DNA of 64,000 nt from G963665925 sp963665925 (GCA_963665925.1 OY762511.1:2790001-2854000); one strand, 5' to 3'; positions 35,688-45,080 are shown, counted from the stretch's first letter. A program made the numbers and translations. Notes: generated from the sequence alone by a model not told the origin.

Positions 35688-35816
35688 ACATAACACGACA
35701 ATTGCCAAAATGCCCCTGTGGAGACATAGGGGTTGGTTTGTATAAAAATGTGGTAAAATATAACATAAGAGTATATAAAAAGGGGGGGCACATCGGCAAT
35801 TGCGGGAACGTTACCT
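35688..35816 (+). repeat. attC site 29, class II
   Basis: R'' ACATAAC, L arms CAATTGCC/GGCAATTG, hairpin CCCCTgtggagacatAGGGG, TGGTAAAATATAAC, core GTTACCT (35810-35816). Confidence 0.91.
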
Positions 35817-36053
35817 GAAAAACCGACAGAGGAAGGGTTCCGGAAATCCTATTTAGATGGGGTGTTCCCGACATATGGCGGAAATATTTGGACTAGGAAA
35901 TATTGCGTTAACCAAAAATAAATCCAAAAGCAAATGGGTGCAGCACACAAGCATAATTGAAACATTGGAAATGAGGTTACCATTACTTGAGCTGAAATGT
36001 AACTCGTGAATAGGATTCATGTACAAGCCGAAGTATTGGGCTTTAGGTTCAAC
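35811..36053 (+). repeat. ORF-less cassette nc1, copy 4
   Basis: Matches the other nc1 bodies (blocks 1 and 2 intact). No gene seen on either strand with an SD. Confidence 0.65.
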
Positions 36054-36224
36054 AGGTAACACGCCAGTTCCCAACATTGAAACAAGCTGAAGGTCACATC
36101 TTTTGCGAAGGCTGTTGCTCGGAAATGTAGATTCAATGCTTTGACAGTGTAGAGAAGCAAAAGAAACGGCAAAAGCTGCGCCAATAAACGTGTTTCAACA
36201 TCGGGAACTGCGGGAACGTTAGAC
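36054..36224 (+). repeat. attC site 30, class III
   Basis: R'' AGGTAAC, L arms CAGTTCCC/GGGAACTG, core GTTAGAC (36218-36224). Confidence 0.9.
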
Positions 36225-36251
36225 GAAATGAATTTTGAAGGAGTTTGAGAA

Positions 36252-37604
36252 ATGGCACGAGACTTTAAGTACACGTTTAGCAATTCTGATATATTTAAGC
36301 GAAAACGTTTTGCTGATAATTTAGTTAATGTTATCTCTAAATCTGAACATTTTAGAGATGAGTCATTTGTAATAGCAATTGACTCAGCGTGGGGAACTGG
36401 AAAAACAATATTTTTAGAGCAATTTGAACAAGAAATAAAACTCAGTGAAGAAGAGTTGTACGTTAATTTAAACGCAACAGTAATTAGATATAATGCATGG
36501 ATAAATGATGATTGGGATGATGCATTTGTTCCAATTGCATATCACTTATTTCAGCAGTTCAAAGATGATATCATTAAAATGGGGTTAAAAGAAGAACTAA
36601 TAAATGATTTTAAAGAGATTGTCTATTCTATAGGAAAAAATTTACTTGAAGGTTATTTGAACTCAAAAGGCATTACTGAAGAAACAATGGGCTTTATTAA
36701 GAAAGCTTTTAATCGAAACAGAGAGATTGAAGATAAATCTATGGAAGTTGACTTTTTTAAAGCATATGAGCAAAATACTGCATTGAAAAATAAACTCAAA
36801 AAAATATTGTTGGAGATTTCAAAAGGTTATGGTCATGAGCATAAACTAATTATTATTATTGATGAGCTAGATCGTTGTAAGCCAACTTATGCAATTCAAA
36901 CGCTTGAAGTAGTAAAACACTTCTTTGGAATAGAAAATGTTATCTTCATCTTGGGAATAGACATGGAACAGTTAAGTCATAGTGTCTCAACAGTATATGG
37001 TCAAAATATGGATTCGTCAGGATATTTGCGTAGATTTGTAGACTTAATATTTCGTTTGCCTTTAGTTGAGTTAGATCCGTATATAAGAGAAAGAACGCAA
37101 ATGAAAATTGAAGATTCAAAAATTGTACAAAACGCTATCAAGTTTTATAACCCATCAGTAAGAGATATCGTTAAAATAACTAATAGTATTTACTTTTTTT
37201 ATCTCTCTCAAATGCCAGTTGACAATGCCGAAAAAAGAAGTCAGTTTAGAATATATGTCTATTTGATTTGTTTAAAACATTACTATCCGAAGGAGTACAA
37301 AGAAATACTTAGTGATAATTTTTGTAGAAAATCTGAAATTAGTTCACATGAAAATAATACTAGAGTTGTAATTGACAATAAAATACTCCCAAAGGAAATT
37401 TGGGAAAAGTCAATATATGGTTTATCGAGTGGTAGAAATATGAAAAAAATATCTGAGCTAATCGACATAGACTCAGAAACTCTAATTGGAACCAATATTG
37501 ATCATCTAATTAATATCGCAGAAGTGAAGAAATACAATTTATATAATTTGACACTTGGGCAGTATATTGACAGAAAAATTGAGGTAATGCCAAATCAAAA
37601 TTAA
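36252..37604 (+). CDS. KAP-family P-loop NTPase
   Basis: 450 aa. Walker A IDSAWGTGKT at ~43-52, Walker B IIIIDELDRCKP near residue 200, and the KAP-specific SGYLRRFVDLIFRLP. Membrane helices, often inserted in KAP NTPases, are not obvious here. KAP proteins act in membrane-linked signalling and in several phage-defence systems (e.g. Qat); no partner gene is present. SD GAAGGAG before ATG 36252. Confidence 0.85.
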   Translation: MARDFKYTFSNSDIFKRKRFADNLVNVISKSEHFRDESFVIAIDSAWGTGKTIFLEQFEQEIKLSEEELYVNLNATVIRYNAWINDDWDDAFVPIAYHLFQQFKDDIIKMGLKEELINDFKEIVYSIGKNLLEGYLNSKGITEETMGFIKKAFNRNREIEDKSMEVDFFKAYEQNTALKNKLKKILLEISKGYGHEHKLIIIIDELDRCKPTYAIQTLEVVKHFFGIENVIFILGIDMEQLSHSVSTVYGQNMDSSGYLRRFVDLIFRLPLVELDPYIRERTQMKIEDSKIVQNAIKFYNPSVRDIVKITNSIYFFYLSQMPVDNAEKRSQFRIYVYLICLKHYYPKEYKEILSDNFCRKSEISSHENNTRVVIDNKILPKEIWEKSIYGLSSGRNMKKISELIDIDSETLIGTNIDHLINIAEVKKYNLYNLTLGQYIDRKIEVMPNQN

Positions 37605-37608
37605 CTTC

Positions 37609-37737
37609 GTCTAACACGACAATTGCCAAAATGCCCCTATGGAGACATAGGGGTTGATTTGTATTAATGTGTGGTAAAATATAACATAAGAGTATATAAA
37701 AAGTGGGGGCACATCGGCAATTGCGGGAACGTTATAT
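37609..37737 (+). repeat. attC site 31, class II
   Basis: R'' GTCTAAC (TTCGTCTAAC against cassette start GTTAGACGAA, a 10-nt match), L arms CAATTGCC/GGCAATTG, hairpin CCCCTatggagacatAGGGG, TGGTAAAATATAAC, core GTTATAT (37731-37737). Confidence 0.93.
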
Positions 37738-37820
37738 GAAAATCTTCAGCTATAAAAAGTTGAAGATATATACATAGATATGGGATAATAGAATAAGAAA
37801 TATCGATTGGAGTGATAAGC

Positions 37821-38078
37821 GTGAAATGGTCAGAAGTACGTTCAAAATATAGCGACTGTTGGGTTCTTATTGAAGCACTTGAGGCTCATTCTGAAAATGG
37901 TGAGAGAGTAATTGACAAGATTTCTGTATTGAACTACTTTGAAACTAGTCAAGCTGCACTCAAGGAGTACGAAGTTGAACATAAGAAAAATCCTGACAAA
38001 GAATTATATGTATATCATACTCAGAATGAAGACTTGAAAGTGAAAGAACGTGTTTGGATGGGGGTACGCAGAAAATGA
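37821..38078 (+). CDS. Small protein paired with aspartic protease
   Basis: 85 aa from GTG 37821 (GGAGTGA upstream); GTG 37812 is the alternative. WSEVRSKYSDCWVLIEALEAHSENGERVIDKISVL, ending in RVWMGVRRK. No named family that I can be sure of. Its stop overlaps the protease start (ATGA), so the two are translationally coupled and probably function together. Confidence 0.6.
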   Translation: MKWSEVRSKYSDCWVLIEALEAHSENGERVIDKISVLNYFETSQAALKEYEVEHKKNPDKELYVYHTQNEDLKVKERVWMGVRRK

Positions 38079-38464
38079 TACACCTCGTTGAAAAACATGG
38101 ATTAATTTTTGCTGAATTGACTATAAGATTTAGAGGAAATGAGCAGAAGATTGATAACGTACTAATTGATACAGGCTCTGGTGGAACAATATTGAAGTCC
38201 GATTTGGTGTTTGAAGTTGGAGTGGAAATGGAACCAACTGACTCAATTGAAACCATAAGAGGAGTAGGTGGCTCTGAGTTTGTATTTTTAAAGAAAATTG
38301 ATGAACTTGATTTAGGCGGACTACGCATGCAAGAGTTTGAGTGCGAAATTGGAGCAATGGACTATGGTTTTGATATCAATGGAATTATAGGAATGAATTT
38401 TCTAAAAGAAGTAGGAGCAATAATTGATTTAGAAAAGATGGAGATTAGGTCAGCTCACAAGTAA
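38075..38464 (+). CDS. Retropepsin-like aspartic protease
   Basis: 129 aa. Catalytic VLIDTGSGGTIL (D-T-G) near residue 30, the flap-like GVGGSEFVFLK, then INGIIGMNFLKEVGAIIDL, the I-x-G-x-x-L-like second half of a retropepsin fold. Such single-lobe proteases act as dimers. ATG 38075 is favoured by overlap with the upstream stop. The pair forms a two-gene cassette; its substrate might be the small upstream protein or a host factor. Confidence 0.75.
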   Translation: MIHLVEKHGLIFAELTIRFRGNEQKIDNVLIDTGSGGTILKSDLVFEVGVEMEPTDSIETIRGVGGSEFVFLKKIDELDLGGLRMQEFECEIGAMDYGFDINGIIGMNFLKEVGAIIDLEKMEIRSAHK

Positions 38465-38481
38465 AGAAGCTGAAGATCATC

Positions 38482-38609
38482 ATATAACACGACAATTGCC
38501 AAAATGCCCCTGTGGAGACATAGGGGTTGCTTTGTATCAAATTGTGGTAAAATATAACATAAGAGTATATAAAAAGTGGGGCACATCGGCAATTGCGGGA
38601 ACGTTACAA
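38482..38609 (+). repeat. attC site 32, class II
   Basis: R'' ATATAAC, L arms CAATTGCC/GGCAATTG, hairpin CCCCTgtggagacatAGGGG, TGGTAAAATATAAC, core GTTACAA (38603-38609). Confidence 0.92.
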
Positions 38610-38956
38610 GAAATTTAGAAGCAGCTAAAGTGGCGCATTTGAGGTTTTTATAGCAGTGTTCCCGACATATGTCGCTAATATTTCGACGGAGTATATTTCA
38701 GTTGAAAAGTCAAAAGGAAAATCAAAAGCTTTAAAAGTGCAGAGGGGTATATTTCGAATGCGGAATTTACCTAAATCATTGAACTATAATACATTGGCTG
38801 AGTTGTGCAACGGTAGAAAAACATAATTTATGTAATCACACGATCGTAAAACAATATGAATATTTGGTCTCACTTTCTTGAACTAAACATCAATAGAAGA
38901 GGTGGGAAAATCAAAATCAGAAAAGTAAGCGGTGAGCAAAGTCTGTGTAGAACTTC
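38604..38956 (+). repeat. ORF-less cassette nc2, copy 5
   Basis: Almost identical to copy 2 (11017), including the ATTTGG change in block 2, so these two arose by recent duplication or re-insertion. Confidence 0.6.
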
Positions 38957-39124
38957 TTGTAATACAGCGTTTTCCAACATTGAGCCAGTCACACCTTTTG
39001 CGAAGTTTGGTTTATGCTTACTGTTGGGATGTTTTACATTTAAAGTGTAGAATAGTTAAAAGTGAAGAGCAAAAGTTGCGCCTAAAAGCGTGGCTCAACA
39101 TCGGAAACCGTGGGAACGTTATGG
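38957..39124 (+). repeat. attC site 33, class IV with altered R''
   Basis: R'' reads TTGTAAT in place of TTGTAAC, weakening the R''/R' pair. Core GTTATGG (39118-39124) is normal. The built-in terminator is degraded as in site 10. Confidence 0.83.
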
Positions 39125-39204
39125 AACATTTTTGTCTTAGTTTTATTATGAGTCACATTTTGGAATGAAAATGCAAAGTGCAGTTCGTTTACAGGAGGAG
39201 TACC

Positions 39205-40767
39205 ATGGCAGAAGTTAAGGCGGTATTAGTTGGTGTAAGTAACTATTATATTTCTGGCGCAGATGATTTGCCGTTTTGCGTTAATGACATTAAAGAACTA
39301 AAGAACGCTTTGATTTCTGGATTGAATGTGAATGAAGATTGTATTACCTCAATTGGAAGTGACGGTGATGTTAAGAAAGAGGATTTTATAGATTCTCTGA
39401 TTAAAGCACAGTCCGAATTGCGTACTGATGATACTTTGATTTTTTACTTTTCTGGTCATGGTACTACGATAGAAGAGAAGCATTATCTTGTACTAAGTGA
39501 TGATTTAATTAGTACTAATGAAGTTTTGGAGTATTTTAAAGAAGTAGGAACGAGAAGCAAAATTATTTTCTTGGACTGCTGTTTATCAGGAAATTATAAT
39601 GTAGAAAACTCAACAGAATTTGACATTAACAAGTCTGTGGAAGAGTTTCACGGAAATGGTTATGCAGTTTTATCATCAAGTAGTGCTACACAACTATCGT
39701 ATGGTCACCCTGAGAAACCAGTAAGTGTTTTTACTAGTTTTCTATGTAGCGCTATAACGGATAGACATATTATAAAAGAAGGCAAGAAGTCATTATATGA
39801 TATAAAAAAACTGGTTTCATTATATTTATCCATATGGAGTCGAAATAATCCTAGGCAACCTCAGTTTCCTATATACAGGTCAAGTATGGGAGGGACCGTA
39901 TTTTTTGATGTTGAGCAATATACCCCATATAAAACAGATAATATTTATAAAGAATATGAAAACTACATAATATATAAAGTTGATCCTGTACATACAGGAA
40001 GTGCAAAACGGTACTCGGTAAAAGTAATTCTAAAGGAGCCATCATCATTTGAAGAAATATCCGACATATCAAAGTTGGTAGTGGATGAGATTAGGTCTGT
40101 AGAAGTATATTCAAACTCAATATCCGAACGACACTGGACTGGACGTTTGGCTAATATTGTTTGGATATATTATGGTCGGGATGAAAGCGATCATATAAAC
40201 AATAATTATATATGTCATACTACTTGGATTGATAATAAGCAGGATAGTGAGTGGTGGTACAAAGTTAATGGGAATAATAAGCTTTTCATAAATGGTGTTC
40301 ACTTTGATGTACACACCTATTATGAAAGTTTGAAAGCATATATAAATGATAACATCGGTAAGAAAAGTAAGTTAGTGAAGGAAATGAAGTATATTTTAGA
40401 GCAAATGCTAACACTAGCTGAAAAAGTAATCTTTACTTACAATGAGTACCTAAATGAAGATATTAGCGAAGAACACTTGATTGAAGTGTTAAAACCTTTT
40501 GAAAAGAAAATAAGCGAATATTACATGAAAAGTAATAGCTTAGAGGGTGCTGATAATGAGTTACATGATTGGGATGCAGCGTGTTTCAGTTTATTCGGAA
40601 CAATACACGATCTTACACTTTTTTATAGTGCAGAGGTCTTTCTTAATAGAGATAGTGAAAATAGAAAAGCATGTATGAATATGACTATTAAAAGGTATTA
40701 TGAAGATCTGAATAAAGTCATCCAGTTTGAAAAAGAATTGTCTGGAATTATTGAAACCATCTCTTAG
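39205..40767 (+). CDS. Caspase-like (peptidase C14) protein
   Basis: 520 aa from ATG 39205 (SD AGGAGGAG). An N-terminal caspase fold: AVLVGVSNY, catalytic His in YFSGHGT (H85) and catalytic Cys in IIFLDCCLSG (C126). The domain ends near residue 230. The C-terminal ~290 residues are unrecognised and may sense a trigger. Bacterial caspase-like proteases serve in abortive-type defence. Sole gene of its cassette, so activation would have to be intrinsic. Confidence 0.82.
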   Translation: MAEVKAVLVGVSNYYISGADDLPFCVNDIKELKNALISGLNVNEDCITSIGSDGDVKKEDFIDSLIKAQSELRTDDTLIFYFSGHGTTIEEKHYLVLSDDLISTNEVLEYFKEVGTRSKIIFLDCCLSGNYNVENSTEFDINKSVEEFHGNGYAVLSSSSATQLSYGHPEKPVSVFTSFLCSAITDRHIIKEGKKSLYDIKKLVSLYLSIWSRNNPRQPQFPIYRSSMGGTVFFDVEQYTPYKTDNIYKEYENYIIYKVDPVHTGSAKRYSVKVILKEPSSFEEISDISKLVVDEIRSVEVYSNSISERHWTGRLANIVWIYYGRDESDHINNNYICHTTWIDNKQDSEWWYKVNGNNKLFINGVHFDVHTYYESLKAYINDNIGKKSKLVKEMKYILEQMLTLAEKVIFTYNEYLNEDISEEHLIEVLKPFEKKISEYYMKSNSLEGADNELHDWDAACFSLFGTIHDLTLFYSAEVFLNRDSENRKACMNMTIKRYYEDLNKVIQFEKELSGIIETIS

Positions 40768-40811
40768 GTAGTTTTGAGCAATAACTTAATGAATAGAACG
40801 ACAAAAACATC

Positions 40812-40941
40812 CCATAACACAGCAATTCCCAAAATGCCCCTTTGGTAACAGAGGGGCTGATTTATATTTAGAATATGGTAGAATATAACATAGTAGTAAT
40901 AAAGAGTTGGGGGCACTTCGGGAATTGTGGGAACGTTACCA
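40812..40941 (+). repeat. attC site 34, class I
   Basis: R'' CCATAAC, L arms CAATTCCC/GGGAATTG, hairpin CCCCTttggtaacAGAGGGG, TGGTAGAATATAAC, core GTTACCA (40935-40941). Confidence 0.92.
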
Positions 40942-41178
40942 GAAAAACCGACAGAGGAAGGGTTCCGGAAATCCTATTTAGATGGGGTGTTCCCGACATA
41001 TGGCGGAAATATTTGGACTAGGAAATATTGCGTTAACCAAAAATAAATCCAAAAGCAAATGGGTGCAGCACACAAGCATAATTGAAACATTGGAAATGAG
41101 GTTACCATTACTTGAGCTGAAATGTAACTCGTGAATAGGATTCATGTACAAGCCGAAGTATTGGGCTTTAGGTTCAAC
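40936..41178 (+). repeat. ORF-less cassette nc1, copy 5
   Basis: Opens GTTACCAG where other copies have GTTACCTG, while its R'' is still CAGGTAAC; otherwise matches. Confidence 0.65.
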
Positions 41179-41349
41179 AGGTAACACGCCAGTTCCCAAT
41201 ATTGAAACAAGCTGAAGGTCACATCTTTTGCGCGGGCAGTTGCTCGGAAACGTAGATTCAATGCTTTGACAGTGTAGAGAAGTAAAAGCAACGGCAAAAG
41301 CTGCGCCAATAAACGTGTTTCAACATCGGGAACTGCGGGAACGTTATAT
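41179..41349 (+). repeat. attC site 35, class III
   Basis: R'' AGGTAAC, L arms CAGTTCCC/GGGAACTG, core GTTATAT (41343-41349). Shares the CAATATTG / GCGCGGGC variant with site 1 and site 38. Confidence 0.9.
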
Positions 41350-41400
41350 GAAATTCAAGTCCTAGTTATATATGATAGTTGCAGTTGGAGGGATGACGTA

Positions 41401-42045
41401 ATGGAAAAAATTGAGATTCAATATTTAAGAGAAGAGATGATGATGCTCTTTGATAGAATCAAGTTCGTGCTTGTATTTTGGATTGGATCGTATGGTGGAG
41501 CTTTAGGGTACTATTTGAAGAATCCAGATTCAATTCCAGCTCCATATGCATTAGTTGGATTGCTAATTATAGTTTATGTTGGCTCAATGTATATCCTGAG
41601 GAAGCAGAGCAATATCTATAAAATAGGAACATTCATAGCAATTGAGCATGAAAAGACTAATGCCAATCGTTGGCATCGAGCGAATCGACAGTTTGATGAT
41701 TATATGAGTAAGCGAAAAGTTGATTGGAAACTAAAAGTCTTACGGTTAACACTCTCATGGGGATCAGATATAACCTTTTATGGATTATTAACTTTTATCC
41801 TAACTTTTCTATCAACAATAGTCGTGCTCAATAATAATGGAACAAGCAATCCGTTTGATGTTTTCAATGGTTATCAACTCGCCTGGTGTGGAAACTTCAT
41901 TTTGGGACTGTTATATTTTATGGTTATCTTAAATATTGCGTCATTTCTCATAATTCCAAAATTATATAAAGGGGATTTGAGATTTTATTGGAAAAAATAT
42001 CTTGAGGATTTTAGTTCTGGTGTATTTACTGATAAATATAGCTAG
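41401..42045 (+). CDS. Membrane protein, unknown
   Basis: 214 aa. Hydrophobic segments near residues 21-37, 48-65, 124-142 and 161-182 predict four passes, with a basic cytosolic-type loop (NRWHRANRQ...SKRKVDWKLK) between the second and third. No family recognised. SD GGAGGGATG upstream of ATG 41401. Confidence 0.68.
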   Translation: MEKIEIQYLREEMMMLFDRIKFVLVFWIGSYGGALGYYLKNPDSIPAPYALVGLLIIVYVGSMYILRKQSNIYKIGTFIAIEHEKTNANRWHRANRQFDDYMSKRKVDWKLKVLRLTLSWGSDITFYGLLTFILTFLSTIVVLNNNGTSNPFDVFNGYQLAWCGNFILGLLYFMVILNIASFLIIPKLYKGDLRFYWKKYLEDFSSGVFTDKYS

Positions 42046-42070
42046 TGAAGTATAAACGGACTAGAACATC

Positions 42071-42200
42071 ATATAACACAGCAGTTCCCAAAATGCCCCT
42101 TTGTTTATACGAAGTGGCATTTCTTATACTTGGTTTATGGTAAAATATAGTATATGAGTTATAAAAGTGGGGCACTTCGGGAACTGTGGGAACGTTAGAT
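42071..42200 (+). repeat. attC site 36, class I
   Basis: R'' ATATAAC, L arms CAGTTCCC/GGGAACTG, hairpin ATGCCcCTTTg...cGAAGtGGCAT then TTCTTAT, TGGTAAAATATA, core GTTAGAT (42194-42200). Confidence 0.92.
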
Positions 42201-42231
42201 GAAAGAATACCCTTAGATTAGGAGGAATACA

Positions 42232-42870
42232 ATGCTGTATGCAATCAACACAAAGGGCGAAAAACTTCTTCCAGAACCACATATGGAAGCAATATGTCCA
42301 ATTTGCAAAAACAAAGTAATATCAAAGTGTGGTGAGATTAATGCTTGGCATTGGGCACACAAATCTAACGTTGAATGTGATGACTGGACCGAAACTGATA
42401 GTGAATGGCATAACAGTTGGAAAAAACTTTATCCTAAAGAAAATTGTGAATTGGACATAAACGGGCGAAGAGCTGATATCTTGACAGATCATTATGAAGT
42501 GATTTTGTTAAATTCTAGTAGTCTTTCATTAGAAGATATTAGGTTAAGAGAGAGTTACTTTAAAAATATAATTTGGATTATTAAAGCAGATGACATTATA
42601 GAGAATTTTGATTTTTACGAGAAGGATAATTACTATACATTTAGGTGGAAACATGCCCGAAAATATGTAGCATATCTTACAAAACCGACTATTTTAGATT
42701 TTGGAGATGGAGAGCTATTTGTACTAAGAAAAATGTATAAAAAGTCTCCATGCGGAGGATGGGGTAAGTTCATTTCACTTGATACTTTTCTTAAAGTTAA
42801 AAAATTCAATTATAATAGAAACTTTTTTAAAGCAGTGGACAGTAGAGATGAATGGGAAAAATATGAATAG
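42232..42870 (+). CDS. CoiA-like competence protein with altered nuclease motif
   Basis: 212 aa. N-terminal zinc-ribbon-like CPICKNKVISKCGEINAWHWAHKS, then EWHNSWKKLYP and GRRADILTD match CoiA-family proteins. The usual family core after the RAD motif is a strand ending E-x-Q (viEfQ.S.iS); here the aligned stretch is EVILLNSSSLS, so Glu and Gln are replaced by Leu and Asn. The following R...Y..IIWII is kept. Probably a catalytically dead or re-purposed member. SD AGGAGG before ATG 42232. Confidence 0.65.
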   Translation: MLYAINTKGEKLLPEPHMEAICPICKNKVISKCGEINAWHWAHKSNVECDDWTETDSEWHNSWKKLYPKENCELDINGRRADILTDHYEVILLNSSSLSLEDIRLRESYFKNIIWIIKADDIIENFDFYEKDNYYTFRWKHARKYVAYLTKPTILDFGDGELFVLRKMYKKSPCGGWGKFISLDTFLKVKKFNYNRNFFKAVDSRDEWEKYE

Positions 42871-42885
42871 AACGGATATTCCATC

Positions 42886-43016
42886 ATCTAACATAGCAGT
42901 TCCCAAAATGCCCCTTTGTTTACGAAGTGGCATTTCTTATACTCTGTTTATGGTAAAATATAGTATATAAATTATGAAAAAGTAGGGGCACATCGGGAAC
43001 TGTGGGAACGTTACCT
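42886..43016 (+). repeat. attC site 37, class I
   Basis: R'' ATCTAAC, L arms CAGTTCCC/GGGAACTG, hairpin ATGCCcCTTTgtttaCGAAGtGGCAT, TGGTAAAATATA, core GTTACCT (43010-43016). Confidence 0.92.
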
Positions 43017-43253
43017 GAAAAACCGACAGAGGAAGGGTTCCGGAAATCCTATTTAGATGAGGTGTTCCCGACATATGGCGGAAATATTTGGACTAGGAAA
43101 TATTGCGTTAACCAAAAATAAATCCAAAAGCAAATGGGTGCAGCACACAAGCATAATTGAAACATTGGAAATGAGGTTACCATTACTTGAGCTGAAATGT
43201 GACTCGTGAATTGGATTCATGTACAAGCCGAAGTATTGGGCTTTAGGTTCAAC
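43011..43253 (+). repeat. ORF-less cassette nc1, copy 6
   Basis: Directly followed by another nc1 copy. Carries AGATGAGGTG where most copies have AGATGGGGTG. Confidence 0.65.
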
Positions 43254-43424
43254 AGGTAACACGCCAGTTCCCAATATTGAAACAAGCTGAAGGTCACATC
43301 TTTTGCGCGGGCAGTTGCTCGGAAACGTAGATTCAATGCTTTGACAGTGTAGAGAAGTAAAAGAAACGGCAAAAGCTGCGCCAATAAACGTGTTTCAACA
43401 TCGGGAACTGCGGGAACGTTACCT
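43254..43424 (+). repeat. attC site 38, class III
   Basis: R'' AGGTAAC, L arms CAGTTCCC/GGGAACTG, core GTTACCT (43418-43424). Confidence 0.9.
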
Positions 43425-43661
43425 GAAAAACCGACAGAGGAAGGGTTCCGGAAATCCTATTTAGATGGGGTGTTCCCGACATATGGCGGAAATATTTGGA
43501 CTAGGAAATATTGCGTTAACCAAAAATAAATCCAAAAGCAAATGGGTGCAGCACACAAGCATAATTGAAACATTGGAAATGAGACTATCATTACTTGATC
43601 TGAAGTGTAACTCGTGAGGATGGTTCATGTACAAGCCAGAGTGTTAGGCTTTAGGTTCAAC
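43419..43661 (+). repeat. ORF-less cassette nc1, copy 7
   Basis: The 5' half is identical to other copies. The 3' half is diverged (ATGAGACTATCATTACTTGATC; GTGAGGATGG; CAGAGTGTTAGG), so it is the most changed nc1 copy. Block 2 still keeps TTACTTGA. Confidence 0.63.
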
Positions 43662-43832
43662 AGGTAACACGCCAGTTCCCAACATTGAAACAAGCTGAAG
43701 GTCACATCTTTTGCGAAGGCAGTTGCTTGGAAACGTGGATTCAATGCTTTGACAGTGTAGAGAAGCAAAAGAAACGGCAAAAGCTGCGCCAATAAACGTG
43801 TTTCAACATCGGGAACTGCGGGAACGTTATAG
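43662..43832 (+). repeat. attC site 39, class III
   Basis: R'' AGGTAAC, L arms CAGTTCCC/GGGAACTG, core GTTATAG (43826-43832). The next cassette contains the array's only leftward gene. Confidence 0.9.
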
Positions 43833-43873
43833 GACAGTTCTCCCCTAAATCGCTGCAACTAGTGAAGCTTCTC

Positions 43874-44854
43874 TTACATCATATGATTATAAAAAATTTG
43901 AAAAGCCAATTTAAGATCCTTAGTAAGTAATCTAACTATTTCGCTTATTTGATGCGCAAACTTAGCTAAAAGTACTGCTGAAACAACTAAAATAGCAATA
44001 TATATTGGTGTTACAAATATAATTCTTAACCAATTCCTTAGTATGTTTATATATGTTTTTTTAGTTATTGTGCGTTCGAAATAAGTCTGAGTTTTGAAAT
44101 GATGAAATGTATAAGGAATAACAAAATCACTCCATTGTCTTTTTAGCCATTTTAAATCGTAAGAAATGTATTTCTCAAACCAAAATCTGTTTAATAGGTC
44201 TCTATGATCTGGTGGTAGAATGTAGAATATATCACCGTAGCATCTTCTGTTGGAAATTTTACTTGAAGAAAAATTACATGTTTGAACAAGAACATCGAAC
44301 TCGTTCCAATCAAAGCCGTATTTTCTTATATTATATTCTTCGATTACTTCACCATATCCTGATTTGAGATCTCTAATGTCAAATGGAACTCGGAATTTTC
44401 TAGTTTTATGCAGATAAAAATCTACATATCCAACAGCATTCTTTAGTTCCTCATTTGAGTTGTTAAATATCGATATGCGACGAATTGGCTCAAAGCGTCT
44501 CGTGTTCTCATATACCTTTACGACTAGCAATTCGTTTTCATCAGAAGTGTATTGCTCGCTTCTAAGCTCACAAAGGTACTCTGTATCAAGGTGCTTCTTA
44601 TGACTATGTCTTGCTAGTAAAGCGAATAGTGTAATAAAGCAAAAAAAGAATATTAGTGGCAATGGATCATCATAGATTATGTCAGCGATTTTTCCTAATG
44701 ATTGTGATAGAATCCTTATACTCAATGGACTTACTTTGTTCAACTGGAAAAGTAAAAAACCTACTACCACAATCCAGGCGTACTTACTATTGCGAAATCT
44801 TTCGAGTAGTGATTTTGAAAAATCAATTACAAATTTGGACAAAACTTCAGTCAT
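43874..44854 (-). CDS. Leftward membrane protein with LexA-box promoter
   Basis: 326 aa from ATG at 44854 (SD AAAAGGAGA on the minus strand). Hydrophobic segments near residues 26-42, 66-84 and ~275-298 predict a membrane protein with a large soluble domain (~95-265) between helices 2 and 3. No family recognised. It is the only gene against the array direction, and it has its own promoter with a LexA-type operator, so its expression is independent of neighbouring cassettes. The cassette opens GTTATAGGA and closes TCCTATAAC. Confidence 0.7.
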   Translation of the reverse strand: MTEVLSKFVIDFSKSLLERFRNSKYAWIVVVGFLLFQLNKVSPLSIRILSQSLGKIADIIYDDPLPLIFFFCFITLFALLARHSHKKHLDTEYLCELRSEQYTSDENELLVVKVYENTRRFEPIRRISIFNNSNEELKNAVGYVDFYLHKTRKFRVPFDIRDLKSGYGEVIEEYNIRKYGFDWNEFDVLVQTCNFSSSKISNRRCYGDIFYILPPDHRDLLNRFWFEKYISYDLKWLKRQWSDFVIPYTFHHFKTQTYFERTITKKTYINILRNWLRIIFVTPIYIAILVVSAVLLAKFAHQISEIVRLLTKDLKLAFQIFYNHMM

Positions 44855-44880
44855 AAAATCTCCTTTTAGTACTAACATGA

Positions 44881-44929
44881 GAACGTACGTTCTTTGATTA
44901 TTTTAGCATAACGCTGATAATCTGGTCAA
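44881..44929 (-). promoter_or_regulatory. Promoter with LexA-type operator for the leftward gene
   Basis: On the minus strand: TTGACC (44924-44929), 18 nt, then TGCTAAAAT (44900-44908) as extended -10, then the perfect palindrome GAACGTACGTTC (44881-44892), fitting GAAC-RNRY-GTTC. Position between -10 and SD fits LexA repression and SOS induction. Confidence 0.65.
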
Positions 44930-44952
44930 TGACTAAGAAGGGGATAACCATC

Positions 44953-45080
44953 CTATAACACAGCAGTTCAAGGACATGCCCTAGACATTTTGTATAATGG
45001 CGTGTTTTTCTGTATTAAGATGTTAAAATATAGAAGAGAAGGTTATTAAGGGCACGTCGTGAACTGTGGGAACGTTATAC
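44953..45080 (+). repeat. attC site 40, divergent class I, target of group II intron copy 2
   Basis: R'' CTATAAC, L arms CAGTTCA/TGAACTG (compensated change), TGTTAAAATATA in the spacer, core GTTATAC (45074-45080). Confidence 0.88.
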
